DNA of 40,162 nucleotides. It comes from an uncultured Comamonadaceae bacterium (GTDB lineage Bacteria > Pseudomonadota > Gammaproteobacteria > Burkholderiales > Burkholderiaceae). The notes below the pieces were generated by a model. That model had not been told where the DNA came from. It searched no databases and saw only the letters and a list, made by a program, of their open reading frames with translations. Numbering within the stretch: position 1 is the first letter of the stretch; the number at the start of each line of letters is the position of its first letter. Of this stretch, positions 15,016-23,248 are shown piece after piece. The stretch is taken from assembly GCA_946482595.1 (NCBI GenBank), contig CAMLSD010000041.1, positions 1 through 40,162 on the forward strand. Reading direction: 5' to 3'. A program made the translations under genes and the position numbers.

Positions 15016-16305
15016 TCAGCGATACGGCCGCAGGATGCGCTCGGCCTCGCGTTGCGCATCCTTCATGGCCTGCTCGGGCGTCTTGGCGCCGGTCAGCGCG
15101 GCCTGCAGGCCGTCGTTGAGCGCCTTGGTCACCCGCTGGTTCTCGTGGGTGGACAGCTCGGCCACGCTGTGCTTCATCTGGTCACGCGCCACCATCGGCG
15201 CAGCAAAGCCGGCCACGTACTGCTTCATCTCGGGCGTCTCCCAGGCCGCCGGCGTGACGGCGACGTAGCCGGTGGCGATGGCCCACTCGGCGGCACGGCG
15301 CGGTGTGGTCATCCAGCGAACGAACTTGAATGCCGCCTCGCGCTGGGCGGGCGTGGCCTGCTTGAACACATAGAAGTTGCCGCCACCGGTGGGGCTGCCC
15401 GGCTGTTTGCCGGCAGGCAGCATGGCCACGCCAAAGTCGAACTTCGCGTTGTTGCGGATGTTGGTCAGGTTGCCGGTGGTCGTCCAGATGATGGCCGCCT
15501 TGCGCTCGAAGAAGTCCTTGGGCGTCGTGCCCCACTCCACCACACCGGGCGGATGCACCTTGTGCTTGCGCGACAGGTCGACCCAGTACTGCAGCGCCTG
15601 GATCACGGCGGGCCGGTCGAAGTAGGTCTCGGTGCCGGCGGCGTTCATCAGCTCGACGCCGTTCTGGGTGGTGAAGGCCTGGAAAAGCCAGTACGGGAAC
15701 CCTGACGAGGGCACCTGCACACCCCAGGTCGTGACGTTGCCGGCGGCGTCGCGCCGGGTGAGCTTGCCGGCGTGGTCCACCAGTTCGGCCCAGGTGGCGG
15801 GCGCACGCTCAGGGTCGAGGCCGGCCTCCTTGAACAGTGCCTTGTTCCAGTACATGACGATGGTCGAGCGCTGGAACGGAATGCCCCAGGTCTTGCCGCC
15901 GGTCTGGCTGTTTTTCATGAAACCCGGGTAGAAGCCGCCCAGCCAGCTGCGGTCTTCGGGGGTGCGGGCCAGTTCGTCAAACGGAACGATCAGACCCTCG
16001 TCGATGAGCGTGTACATGTCGGTCGACAGCATCACCGCCAGTTGTGGCGCATCGCCTCCCTTGGCCGCGGTGATGGCCTTGGTGATGGTGTCCTGGTAGC
16101 TGCCCGAGTAGATCGGACGGACCTTGATGCCGGGGTGTTCTTTCTCGAAGTCGGCGGCCAGGCCGTCGATGATCTTCGTGACCGGGCCGCCGACGGCCAC
16201 CGGATAGTAGAAGCTGATGTCCTGGGCCAGGGCGGGCAGGCTGCAGGCCAGGGTGGCCGCAACGGCGCCCAGGGCGCGGCGCAACATGACACTCGGTGAT
16301 TTCAT
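15016..16305 (-). CDS. ugpB: Glycerol-3-phosphate-type binding protein UgpB-like
   Basis: The 429-residue family-1 extracellular binding protein has a signal peptide ending ACSLPALAQ (about 1-28). The mature protein contains YSGSYQDTITKAITA (about residue 65) and GIPFQRSTIVMYWNKALF (about 139-156), which correspond to conserved stretches of E. coli UgpB. It should bind sn-glycerol-3-phosphate or glycerophosphodiesters in the periplasm. Its ATG overlaps the ugpC stop by 4 bases (ATGA). Other sugar ligands cannot be excluded, but the GpdQ-like neighbour supports a glycerophosphate ligand. Confidence 0.87.
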   Translation of the reverse strand: MKSPSVMLRRALGAVAATLACSLPALAQDISFYYPVAVGGPVTKIIDGLAADFEKEHPGIKVRPIYSGSYQDTITKAITAAKGGDAPQLAVMLSTDMYTLIDEGLIVPFDELARTPEDRSWLGGFYPGFMKNSQTGGKTWGIPFQRSTIVMYWNKALFKEAGLDPERAPATWAELVDHAGKLTRRDAAGNVTTWGVQVPSSGFPYWLFQAFTTQNGVELMNAAGTETYFDRPAVIQALQYWVDLSRKHKVHPPGVVEWGTTPKDFFERKAAIIWTTTGNLTNIRNNAKFDFGVAMLPAGKQPGSPTGGGNFYVFKQATPAQREAAFKFVRWMTTPRRAAEWAIATGYVAVTPAAWETPEMKQYVAGFAAPMVARDQMKHSVAELSTHENQRVTKALNDGLQAALTGAKTPEQAMKDAQREAERILRPYR

Positions 16306-17435
16306 CGCAAAGACTCCTGTGCAACGGGTTCGGGGACGGTGGGGGACGGAAGGCGCAGGCCGCTGTGGCGGTCGAACCGATGGAGCGCACCGTCGGGCCA
16401 GGTGAGACCCACGGTGTCACCGCGGCGCGGTGCGACGTGTGCGGGCAGGCGCAGCACGATGCGGCCGGCGAATTCGAACGGCGAGCCGGCACCGCTGGCG
16501 GCCGTGCCGGGCGCGGGCACGGGTGCGCGCGCGCACAGCTCGAGCTGCGCGATCAGCAGGCACTCGGCACCGAGGTATTCGACCGCCACGATCGTGGCGT
16601 TCAGCCCGTCGCCCGGGGGGCACAGATGCACCTGCTCGGGCCGCAGCCCGACCAGGACGTCGGCACCGGTCGGCAGTCCGGCGGCACGCGCAGCAAGGGC
16701 GCGCGGATCGATCAGGTTCATGGCGGGTGCGCCCATGAAGCTGGCCACGAAAACGCTGGCAGGTCGCTCGTACAGGTCCTGGGGTGTGCCCTGCTGTTCG
16801 ATGCGACCGTCGCGCATCAGCACGACGCGATCGGCCATCGTCAGGGCCTCGGTCTGGTCATGCGTGACGTAGAGCATGGTCATGCCCAGGCGCTGCTGCA
16901 GCTCGCGGATCTCGCTGCGCATCTGCTGCCTGAGCTGGGCATCGAGGTTGGAAAGGGGCTCGTCCATCAGGCACACACGCGCCTGCGCGACGATGGCACG
17001 ACCCAGGGCCACACGCTGGCGCTGCCCGCCCGAGAGCTGCGCCGGTTTGCGCCGAAGCAAGGGCTGCAGCCCCAGCAGTTCGGCGGCACGCTCCAGCCGG
17101 CGCTGGCGCTCGCGGGGGTCGACCCGCCTGACCGTCAATCCGAAAACGATGTTCTCGGCCACCGTGAGGTGCGGAAACAGCGCGTAGTTCTGGAACACCA
17201 TCGCCACGCCGCGCTCGGCGGGTGCGGTGTGCGTGACGTCACGCCCGTCGATCTCGATGCGCCCGGCATCCGGCGTGTCCAGGGCAGCCACCAGCCGCAG
17301 CGTGGTGCTCTTGCCGCAACCCGAGGGCCCGAGCAGCGCGACGAACTCGCCGGCCTGGGCGGACAGGTCGATGCCCTGCACCGCCGTATGATCGCCAAAG
17401 CGCTTGACGATGCCGTGCAATGCGACCGCGCTCAT
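16302..17435 (-). CDS. ugpC: ABC transporter ATPase UgpC/MalK-like
   Basis: The 377-residue ATPase has Walker A GPSGCGKST (36-44), the Q-loop VFQNYALFPHL, signature LSGGQRQR (134-141), Walker B CLMDEP with Glu159, and H-loop His192. A C-terminal TOBE-type regulatory region follows from about residue 240. It powers the UgpAE permease. Start and stop overlap the neighbouring regulator and ugpB genes by 4 bases each, which indicates translational coupling. The gene order regulator-C-B-A-E differs from the enterobacterial ugpBAEC order. Confidence 0.92.
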   Translation of the reverse strand: MSAVALHGIVKRFGDHTAVQGIDLSAQAGEFVALLGPSGCGKSTTLRLVAALDTPDAGRIEIDGRDVTHTAPAERGVAMVFQNYALFPHLTVAENIVFGLTVRRVDPRERQRRLERAAELLGLQPLLRRKPAQLSGGQRQRVALGRAIVAQARVCLMDEPLSNLDAQLRQQMRSEIRELQQRLGMTMLYVTHDQTEALTMADRVVLMRDGRIEQQGTPQDLYERPASVFVASFMGAPAMNLIDPRALAARAAGLPTGADVLVGLRPEQVHLCPPGDGLNATIVAVEYLGAECLLIAQLELCARAPVPAPGTAASGAGSPFEFAGRIVLRLPAHVAPRRGDTVGLTWPDGALHRFDRHSGLRLPSPTVPEPVAQESLR

Positions 17436-18265
17436 GGCCCGCTCCCAGCGTCGGCGGCCACATGCACGCGCGGACGCGCCTGCGCCAGCAGCGCGCCATA
17501 GGGCTCGGGTGGTCGGTGGTCGATGAACAGATGGTCCACCGTGTCCAGCCGGCCGCCACGGGCCATCGCGGCACGACCGAACTTGCTGCTGTCGGCCACG
17601 AGCATGGACTGACGGCAGTTCTGCCGCATCGCCTCGCGCGCCACCACCTCGGCCGGATCGAAGTCGAGCAGGGTGCCGTCTTCGTCGATGCCGCCTACGC
17701 CGAAGATCGCGTAGTCGGTCTTGAAGCCCGCAAAACATCGCGCGGCCGCTTCGCCCACCACGTCGAGGTCTGCCGGCCGCAGATGCCCGCCGGCGACGAC
17801 CAGTTCGACGCCATCGCAGTGCGCCAGGGCCATCACGACACGCAGGCTGTTGGTCACGACCCGCAGCCCGCGCCGCGCGCGCAGTGCCAGCGCGACCTGC
17901 TGTGGTGTGGTGCCCAGGCCGATCGACACCGAGGCGCCGTCTCCGATGTGCTGGGCCACCGCCTGCGCGATGCGCTGCTTGCCGTGCAGGCAGTGGATCT
18001 GCCGGGTTTCATAGGGCAGGTTGATGCTGCCTGGAGGCAGCGTCACGCCACCGTGCACGCGCCGCAGCAACCCGCGTTCACTCAGCCGGTTGACGGCGCG
18101 CCGCACAGTCTGCGGCGTGACGCCGAACTGGCGCGCGAGCTCACCGATGTCGACCACCCCGCCGGACTGCACCCGCTCGAGGATCTGGTGTTCACGTGAA
18201 TCGACCGGCACGGCCGTGGTGTTCGTATGAAACGGCATGATGTTCGAACAGCGTAGGGGCGGCAT
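17432..18265 (-). CDS. DeoR/GlpR-family transcriptional regulator
   Basis: The 277-residue repressor has an N-terminal winged helix (about 24-75: DSREHQILERV, then FGVTPQTVRRAVNRLSERG and LLRRVHGG). A sugar-phosphate-binding domain follows with SIGLGTTPQQVALAL and FGVGGIDEDGTLLDFD. It heads the ugp operon and overlaps ugpC by 4 bases. It probably releases DNA when glycerol-3-phosphate or a related phosphate binds (inference from the family). The start at 18265 has GAAGG 6 bases upstream; an internal ATG at 18238 would give 268 residues and leave the nearby palindrome upstream of the gene. Confidence 0.88.
   Translation of the reverse strand: MPPLRCSNIMPFHTNTTAVPVDSREHQILERVQSGGVVDIGELARQFGVTPQTVRRAVNRLSERGLLRRVHGGVTLPPGSINLPYETRQIHCLHGKQRIAQAVAQHIGDGASVSIGLGTTPQQVALALRARRGLRVVTNSLRVVMALAHCDGVELVVAGGHLRPADLDVVGEAAARCFAGFKTDYAIFGVGGIDEDGTLLDFDPAEVVAREAMRQNCRQSMLVADSSKFGRAAMARGGRLDTVDHLFIDHRPPEPYGALLAQARPRVHVAADAGSGP
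18220..18250. promoter_or_regulatory. Candidate GlpR-like operator
   Basis: TGTTCG occurs at 18220-18225 and 18241-18246, 21 bases apart (two helical turns). The second copy is part of the perfect palindrome TGTTCGAACA (18241-18250). E. coli GlpR sites are built on a TGTTCG-type half-site. The motif lies at the start of the regulator gene, so autoregulation is likely if it is real. Confidence 0.45.
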
Positions 18266-18375
18266 GTGACGCCTTCATGGCAGTTCATCGCGCACACCGG
18301 TCACACCCCGCACGCTGGCGCCAGGCTGGCCGCCTGGGTTCAAATGGTGGTCTTCCCGACCTCACAGGCCCTGCC

Positions 18376-19185
18376 ATGCTCGTCCAGCTCTCCGACCCCC
18401 ACATCGTTGCGCCCGGCCGTCTGCTGCTCGATCGCATCGACACGCCGGCGCTGCTGGCGAATGCCGTCGCAGCGGTGCGCGCGTTGAACCCTGCGCCCGA
18501 CGCCGTGATCGTCACCGGCGACCTGGTCGACCGCGGCTCGATCGACGAATACCAGCACCTGCGCCGGCTGCTGGCCCCGCTGACCTGCCCCGTGTGGCTG
18601 ATGCCCGGCAACCATGACGACGCGGCCACGCTGCGTGCGGCCTTTCCCGATCACCCTGAACTGATGGTCGACGCCGGGCCGGGCCTGGCCGACTTCGTGC
18701 TGTGGAGCGGCCAGGCCGGCGCCTTGCGCGTGGTGGCGCTGGACAGCGTCGTGCCGCGCGCATCGCATGGCCGCCTGTGTGCTGCACGGCTGGCCTGGCT
18801 GGACAGCACCCTGGCTGCCGCGCCACAGGCGCCCACGCTGGTGGCGATGCACCACCCGCCGTTTGCCACCGGCATCGGCCACATGGACACGATGGGCGTG
18901 CACGAAGGCAGCACCGAGCTGGCGGCCGTGCTCCAGCGGCACCCGCAGGTGCAGCGGCTGATCTGCGGCCACCTGCATCGCACGATCACCTGCCAGTTCG
19001 GCGGCACGCTGGCGATGACGGCGCCGTCCACCGCCCACCAGATCGTGCTGGACCTGCAGCCCGGCGCACCGGCCACCTACCGGCGCGAGCCACCCGGCTT
19101 CCTGGTGCATGCGCTGATCGACGGCCGCGTGGTCACGCACCTGGCCTGCGTGGGCGATCACGGGCCGGTCGAGCACTACGACTGA
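18376..19185 (+). CDS. gpdQ: GpdQ-like glycerophosphodiesterase
   Basis: The 269-residue class III metallophosphoesterase shows all dinuclear metal ligands: Asp7 and His9 (SDPH), Asp49 (GDLVDRG), Asn79 (GNHDD), His159 (MHHPP), and His199 with His201 (CGHLHR). Their spacing is almost that of Enterobacter GpdQ, and the EYQ..LRRLLAPL and GHMDTMG segments also agree. It should split glycerophosphodiesters to glycerol-3-phosphate in the cytoplasm. It diverges from the ugp regulator with a 110-base gap, which ties it to glycerophosphate uptake. A CpdA-type cyclic-nucleotide phosphodiesterase is the alternative. Confidence 0.85.
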   Translation: MLVQLSDPHIVAPGRLLLDRIDTPALLANAVAAVRALNPAPDAVIVTGDLVDRGSIDEYQHLRRLLAPLTCPVWLMPGNHDDAATLRAAFPDHPELMVDAGPGLADFVLWSGQAGALRVVALDSVVPRASHGRLCAARLAWLDSTLAAAPQAPTLVAMHHPPFATGIGHMDTMGVHEGSTELAAVLQRHPQVQRLICGHLHRTITCQFGGTLAMTAPSTAHQIVLDLQPGAPATYRREPPGFLVHALIDGRVVTHLACVGDHGPVEHYD

Positions 19186-19229
19186 GCAGCCCATCTGGTC
19201 GTGTGTGCGTGGCATCCACGCCACGCGCC

Positions 19230-19273
19230 ACGGCCAGGATTTTCATTCGGCTGTCATGAACAGCCCTGGCCGT
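19230..19273 (+). other. Two-part stem-loop in the porin leader
   Basis: ACGGCCAGG (19230-19238) pairs with CCTGGCCGT (19265-19273), and inside it GGCTG pairs with CAGCC around TCATGAA. It lies 45 bases after the gpdQ stop and 141 bases before the porin start, followed by short T-runs. It could end gpdQ transcription or structure the porin leader. Confidence 0.45.
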
Positions 19274-19413
19274 TTCGGTTTCCTGTCGATCACGCCAGAT
19301 GCGTTGTGGCCACCGGCCAGCGCGGTTCGAATGGCGCCAGCTTCCAACGCGGAGGCCGGCGAGCGGGGCCAGTCCGGGCCCGCCGCCCCATTCAACATCT
19401 GGAGATGACCCGC

Positions 19414-20340
19414 ATGAAAAAGACGCTCCTCGCGATGGCCGTGCTCGGCGCTTGCTGCACCACGGCGTCGGCGCAATCGGTGACGCTGTACGGCAAGCTC
19501 GACCTCGGCATCGCACGACTGCTCGGCAGCGACACCACCACCATGACCGACGCCAGCGGCAGCCGCCTGGGCGTGCGCGGCACCGAAGACCTCGGCGGTG
19601 GCCTGCAGGCGATCTTCGGCTTCGAGCACCGCTTCGACCCGGACACCGGCGTCAGCCAGGACCCGTTCTGGAAGGGCTATTCGCTGGTCGGCCTGAAGGG
19701 CAGCTTCGGCCAGGTGTCGATGGGTCGCCAGTACACCACCTCGTTCAGCATCGTGCAGAACAACATCGACCCCTTCGGTGGTGACACCGTGGGCGAGTCG
19801 CGCTCCAACCTGATCCTGGGCACCGGCAAGATCCGCGTGAACGACTCGCTGCTGTACCGCTACACCGCCTCGGGGCTGGACTTCGGCGTGTCGTACGGTG
19901 TCGAGAAGGGCTCGGACAACGCAGGCGACAGGAGCAAGCGCCCGCTGGCCATCGCAGGTTCGTACAAGGCCGGCCCGCTGTGGGCCGGTGTGAGCTACGA
20001 GAACCCGGGCGATGCCGACGATCACCTCGTGACCGCTGGCGCCAGCTATGACTTCGGCGTGGCCAACCTGTCAGGTGGTTTCAGCACCGGTCGCAATGCG
20101 GCCGACCTCAAGGTGCGCGGCATGCTGATCGGCGTGGACGTGCCGCTGGCTGGCGGCAACCTGCTGGCGGCCTACAGCCGCGCGAAGGTGGGCGACACCA
20201 CGACCTCGTCGAAGTTCGGCATCGGCTATCGCTATGCATTGTCCAAGCGCACGCGCCTGTACACCGACTTCGGCCGCGACAGCAAGCGCTACACCCGCAA
20301 CAAGAGCGGCATCGACGTGGGGGTCATCCACACGTTCTGA
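19414..20340 (+). CDS. Gram-negative porin, Burkholderia type
   Basis: A 308-residue outer-membrane protein with a signal peptide (1-20, ending TTASA) and mature start QSVTLYGKLDLGIAR, the hallmark of betaproteobacterial general porins. Other family features are GSRLGVRGTEDLGGGLQAIF, GLKGSFGQVSMGRQYT and a C-terminal phenylalanine (GVIHTF) for Bam recognition. It should form a trimeric 16-strand channel. GGAG sits 9 bases before the chosen ATG; an ATG three codons earlier directly abuts that site. A strong terminator follows. Confidence 0.92.
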   Translation: MKKTLLAMAVLGACCTTASAQSVTLYGKLDLGIARLLGSDTTTMTDASGSRLGVRGTEDLGGGLQAIFGFEHRFDPDTGVSQDPFWKGYSLVGLKGSFGQVSMGRQYTTSFSIVQNNIDPFGGDTVGESRSNLILGTGKIRVNDSLLYRYTASGLDFGVSYGVEKGSDNAGDRSKRPLAIAGSYKAGPLWAGVSYENPGDADDHLVTAGASYDFGVANLSGGFSTGRNAADLKVRGMLIGVDVPLAGGNLLAAYSRAKVGDTTTSSKFGIGYRYALSKRTRLYTDFGRDSKRYTRNKSGIDVGVIHTF

Positions 20341-20369
20341 TCCACGCTCCGTTTTTGTCTCCTAGGTTT

Positions 20370-20402
20370 GCTGCCGACCAGCGCTGCTGGCGGCAGCTTT
20401 TT
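20370..20402 (+). terminator. Intrinsic terminator after the porin
   Basis: GCTGCCGACCAGC pairs with GCTGGCGGCAGC (12 bp with one bulged A, 3-base loop), followed by TTTTT. Confidence 0.9.
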
Positions 20403-20460
20403 GCTTTCTGGATCCGACCAAGCCTGTCGCACGACCGCCTGCCCGGGCATCGCGAGGCGC

Positions 20461-20499
20461 CGACAGCTATCCGACAGCCAATTCCGGCGTTTCGACAGC
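20461..20499 (+). promoter_or_regulatory. Three phased CGACAGC heptamers before the Bug gene
   Basis: CGACAGC occurs at 20461, 20472 and 20493, spaced 11 and 21 bases, that is one and two helical turns. They lie about 110-150 bases before the Bug start. The gap between the porin terminator and the Bug gene holds no open frame of note. The middle copy extends to CGACAGCCAA, which recurs at 25879. Confidence 0.5.
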
Positions 20500-20609
20500 G
20501 ACGCGATAGGTAGCGGCCGCGACCTCAGGGTTGCCCCGATCTCGCCGGCCGCGCTCAGCGACGAACATCCAACCAGCGATTCACCACTCAACCACAAAAG
20601 GAGATCACC

Positions 20610-21587
20610 ATGCGTCGTCACTTCCTTCGCCAGCTCACGGCTGCCGCCGCGGCAGGCCTTTTCGGCACGGTGCTGGCCACCGCGTCACCGATGGCTCTGG
20701 CCCAGGAGAACCTCAAGGTCATGATCGGTGCCAACCCCGGTGGCGGCTACGACCAGACCGGCCGCGGCATCGGCAAGGCCATGCAGGAAGCCGGCAAGGT
20801 GGGCAGTGTCGTGTACGAGAACAAGGGCGGCGCCGGCGGCACCATCGGCCTGGCGCAGTTCGTCAATGCGAGCAAGGGTGACGCCAACGCGCTGGTCGTG
20901 ACCGGCGCCGTGATGGTGGGCGCGATCGTGCAGAACAAGCCCCCCGTCACGCTGGAGCAGGCCACGCCGATCGCGCGCCTGCTCGCCGAGTACAACGTCT
21001 TTGTGGTGCCGGCCGACTCGCCGCTCAAGTCCATGAAGGACCTGGTCGAACAGCTCAAGAAGGACCCCGCCAGCGTGAAGTGGGGCGGCGGCTCCAAGGG
21101 CTCGGTCGACCACGTCAGCGTCGCGATGATCGCCCGTGAAGCCGGTGTGGACGTCACCAAGGTGAACTACGTGCCGTTCAAGGGCGGCGGTGAAGCCACG
21201 GCCGCCATCCTGGGCAGCCACGTGACGGTGGGCACCAGCGGCTATGCCGAGCTGGAGGAGTACATCAAGAACGGCAAGATGCGCGCGCTCGGCGTGACCG
21301 CACCGACCCGGCTGCGCGGCAGCCAGGTGCCCACGCTGGTCGAACAGGGCATGAACGTCGTGATCGGCAACTGGCGTGGTGTGTACGGTGCCCCCGGCAT
21401 CACGCCGCAACAACGCCAGGCCCTGATCGACAAGGTGATCGCTGCGACCAAGACCAAGTCGTGGTCCGAGTCGCTGGCCACCAACAACTGGACCCAGGCC
21501 CTGCTGACCGGTGACGAGTTCGGCAAGTTCGTCGATGAGGAACACGAGCGCCTGCGTGCGCTGATGTCCAAGGTCGGGATGCTCTGA
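20610..21587 (+). CDS. Stand-alone Bug-family (TctC-like) binding protein
   Basis: The 325-residue periplasmic protein has an N-terminal RRHFLRQL that resembles a twin-arginine motif, a signal peptide ending at about 31 (MALAQ), and the Bug ligand loop ANPGGGYDQTGR. A KGGAGGTIG stretch and PTLVEQGMNV are also typical. No TctA or TctB partner lies nearby; instead it is followed by signalling genes. It may be an orphan receptor that reports a carboxylate to a sensor, as suggested for other Bug proteins. GGAG lies 7 bases before the ATG. Confidence 0.9.
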   Translation: MRRHFLRQLTAAAAAGLFGTVLATASPMALAQENLKVMIGANPGGGYDQTGRGIGKAMQEAGKVGSVVYENKGGAGGTIGLAQFVNASKGDANALVVTGAVMVGAIVQNKPPVTLEQATPIARLLAEYNVFVVPADSPLKSMKDLVEQLKKDPASVKWGGGSKGSVDHVSVAMIAREAGVDVTKVNYVPFKGGGEATAAILGSHVTVGTSGYAELEEYIKNGKMRALGVTAPTRLRGSQVPTLVEQGMNVVIGNWRGVYGAPGITPQQRQALIDKVIAATKTKSWSESLATNNWTQALLTGDEFGKFVDEEHERLRALMSKVGML

Positions 21588-21598
21588 CCCTGGCCTGC

Positions 21599-21630
21599 CC
21601 CGCTGCCGTGCCTTGTGGCACGGCAGCGGG
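21599..21630 (+). terminator. 14-bp hairpin after the Bug gene
   Basis: CCCGCTGCCGTGCC and GGCACGGCAGCGGG form a perfect 14-bp stem with loop TTGT, 11 bases after the stop. No T-run follows, so it may only attenuate read-through into the kinase gene or protect the 3' end. Confidence 0.65.
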
Positions 21631-21700
21631 ATCCGGTCTGCGCCAGGGACGAGCAGAAATCGGGGAGACCCCACGTTCATCGTGAAGGAAGGACCCTGCC

Positions 21701-22534
21701 ATGCACGTCGAAGAAGTTCTCCTGGATGACGCTGCCGACACCTCGTTCTGCACCGCCCCCGCAGCCTCGCCCGGCGGCGAACTCGCTGCCGACCCCACGG
21801 CCATTCACCGCGTGGCGCAGTTGCAGGCCACCGTCGAGGCACTCGAAAGTTTCAACCGCAGCGTCTGCCATGACCTGCGGGGCCCGCTGGGCAGCATCGT
21901 CTCGCTGGCCCGGCTGGCCAGCGATGCGCTCGACGTCCAGGACGCCGAGCTCGCTCGCCAGATGCTGCACCTCATCTCCGGTCAGGCCCATCGTTGCTCC
22001 GAGCTGGTGGCCGTGCTGCTGACACTCGCACGGGTGGATCATGCACCGATGCAGCGCCGCTGCATCGACCTCAACCCGATCGCCCACGACGTGATCGAGC
22101 AACTGCGCGTGGAACGGGCGGATGCACACGCACCGGAGATCTCGATCCGCCCCCTGCCGCCGGCCTGGGCCGACGCCGGCCTGCTGCGCACCGCCCTGCT
22201 CAACCTGATGTCCAACGCCGTGAAGTTCACGCGCGGACGCGCGCGCCCGCATGTCGAGCTCAGCGGCGCGCGGTGCGGCCGCTGGACCACGATCCATGTG
22301 CGCGACAACGGCGTGGGATTCGACCCGTCGGCCTCGACGCACCTGTTCCGCCCCTTCGTGCGGCTGCATGCTCGCGACTATGAAGGCCACGGCGTGGGCC
22401 TGAGCATCGTGCGCTCGGTGATCGAGCGGCACGGCGGGCGCATCTGGGCACGCTCGCGCGTCGGCCGAGGCAGCTGCTTCAGCTTCAGCCTGCCCCATGA
22501 CGGGCCCGGCAGCCCCTCGGTTGTCCCGGTGTGA
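21701..22534 (+). CDS. Soluble histidine kinase 1, no sensor domain
   Basis: The 277-residue protein has no membrane segment. About 40 N-terminal residues lead straight into HisKA with phospho-His57 in FNRSVCHDLRGPLGS. The ATPase domain has LLNLMSNAVKFTR (N box), RDNGVGFDP (G1) and GHGVGLSIV (G2), and it ends FSFSLP. With so short an N-terminus the signal must come from a partner protein. It is clearly paralogous to the kinase at 26128. AAGGA lies about 9 bases upstream of the ATG, and a response-regulator gene follows by 13 bases. Confidence 0.88.
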   Translation: MHVEEVLLDDAADTSFCTAPAASPGGELAADPTAIHRVAQLQATVEALESFNRSVCHDLRGPLGSIVSLARLASDALDVQDAELARQMLHLISGQAHRCSELVAVLLTLARVDHAPMQRRCIDLNPIAHDVIEQLRVERADAHAPEISIRPLPPAWADAGLLRTALLNLMSNAVKFTRGRARPHVELSGARCGRWTTIHVRDNGVGFDPSASTHLFRPFVRLHARDYEGHGVGLSIVRSVIERHGGRIWARSRVGRGSCFSFSLPHDGPGSPSVVPV

Positions 22535-22547
22535 GCGGAGCCGCTTG

Positions 22548-23216
22548 ATGAAAGTCCTGCTCGCCGAAGACGATGACACGATGCGCCAGGCACTGCGCCT
22601 GCTGCTGGAGCGACGTGGCTTCAGCGTCGAGGCCTGCAGCAATGGGCGCGCCGCACTCGACCGGCTGCACGCCCGGGCCTGTGATGCGGTGGTGCTCGAC
22701 CTGTCGCTGCCCGAACTGGATGGCCTGGCCCTGCTGCACAAGGCCCGGCGCAGCGGCATCGCCACGCCGATCCTGGTGCACACCGCACGTGCCGAGGTCG
22801 GGGACCGCATCCAGAGCCTCAATGCGGGCGCGGACGACTTCCTGTCCAAACCCTGCGATCCCGACGAGCTGGAAGCGCGGCTGCGCGCCCTGGTGCGGCG
22901 TCACGCGCGTGTGCAGGCCATGGCCATCGACTGCGGGCCGCTGCGGCTGGACCTGCCTTCTGGCGTGTTCTACCTGCATGGCGAGCTGCTGACCCTGACG
23001 CCGCGTGAACATGCGCTGCTGCGCACCCTGGTCGAAAGCAGTGGACACCATGCGCCCAGCGATCGCCTGTCCCGGTTTGTCTTTCCCACGCACGCCGATG
23101 TGGGCCCCGGTGCGCTCGCCGTTGTCGCCAGCCGCCTGCGCAAGAAGCTGAACGGCTCGGGCGTGCAACTGGTCAACCGCCGCAACGGCAGCTACGGACT
23201 GCGCCCGCTGTCCTGA
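22548..23216 (+). CDS. OmpR-family response regulator 1
   Basis: The 222-residue protein has a receiver domain with Asp8-Asp9, phospho-acceptor Asp51, Thr79 and Lys101, and a winged-helix output domain (about 130-222). The lysine motif is KPCD instead of the usual KPFD. The output domain is less typical in its recognition region (FPTHADVGPGALAVVASRLRKKL). It should be the partner of the kinase just upstream. GGAG lies 7 bases before the ATG. It converges on regulator 2 with 32 bases between the stops. Confidence 0.9.
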   Translation: MKVLLAEDDDTMRQALRLLLERRGFSVEACSNGRAALDRLHARACDAVVLDLSLPELDGLALLHKARRSGIATPILVHTARAEVGDRIQSLNAGADDFLSKPCDPDELEARLRALVRRHARVQAMAIDCGPLRLDLPSGVFYLHGELLTLTPREHALLRTLVESSGHHAPSDRLSRFVFPTHADVGPGALAVVASRLRKKLNGSGVQLVNRRNGSYGLRPLS

Positions 23217-23248
23217 ACCCACCGGGCGGTCGTGCGCACCACCAGGCG

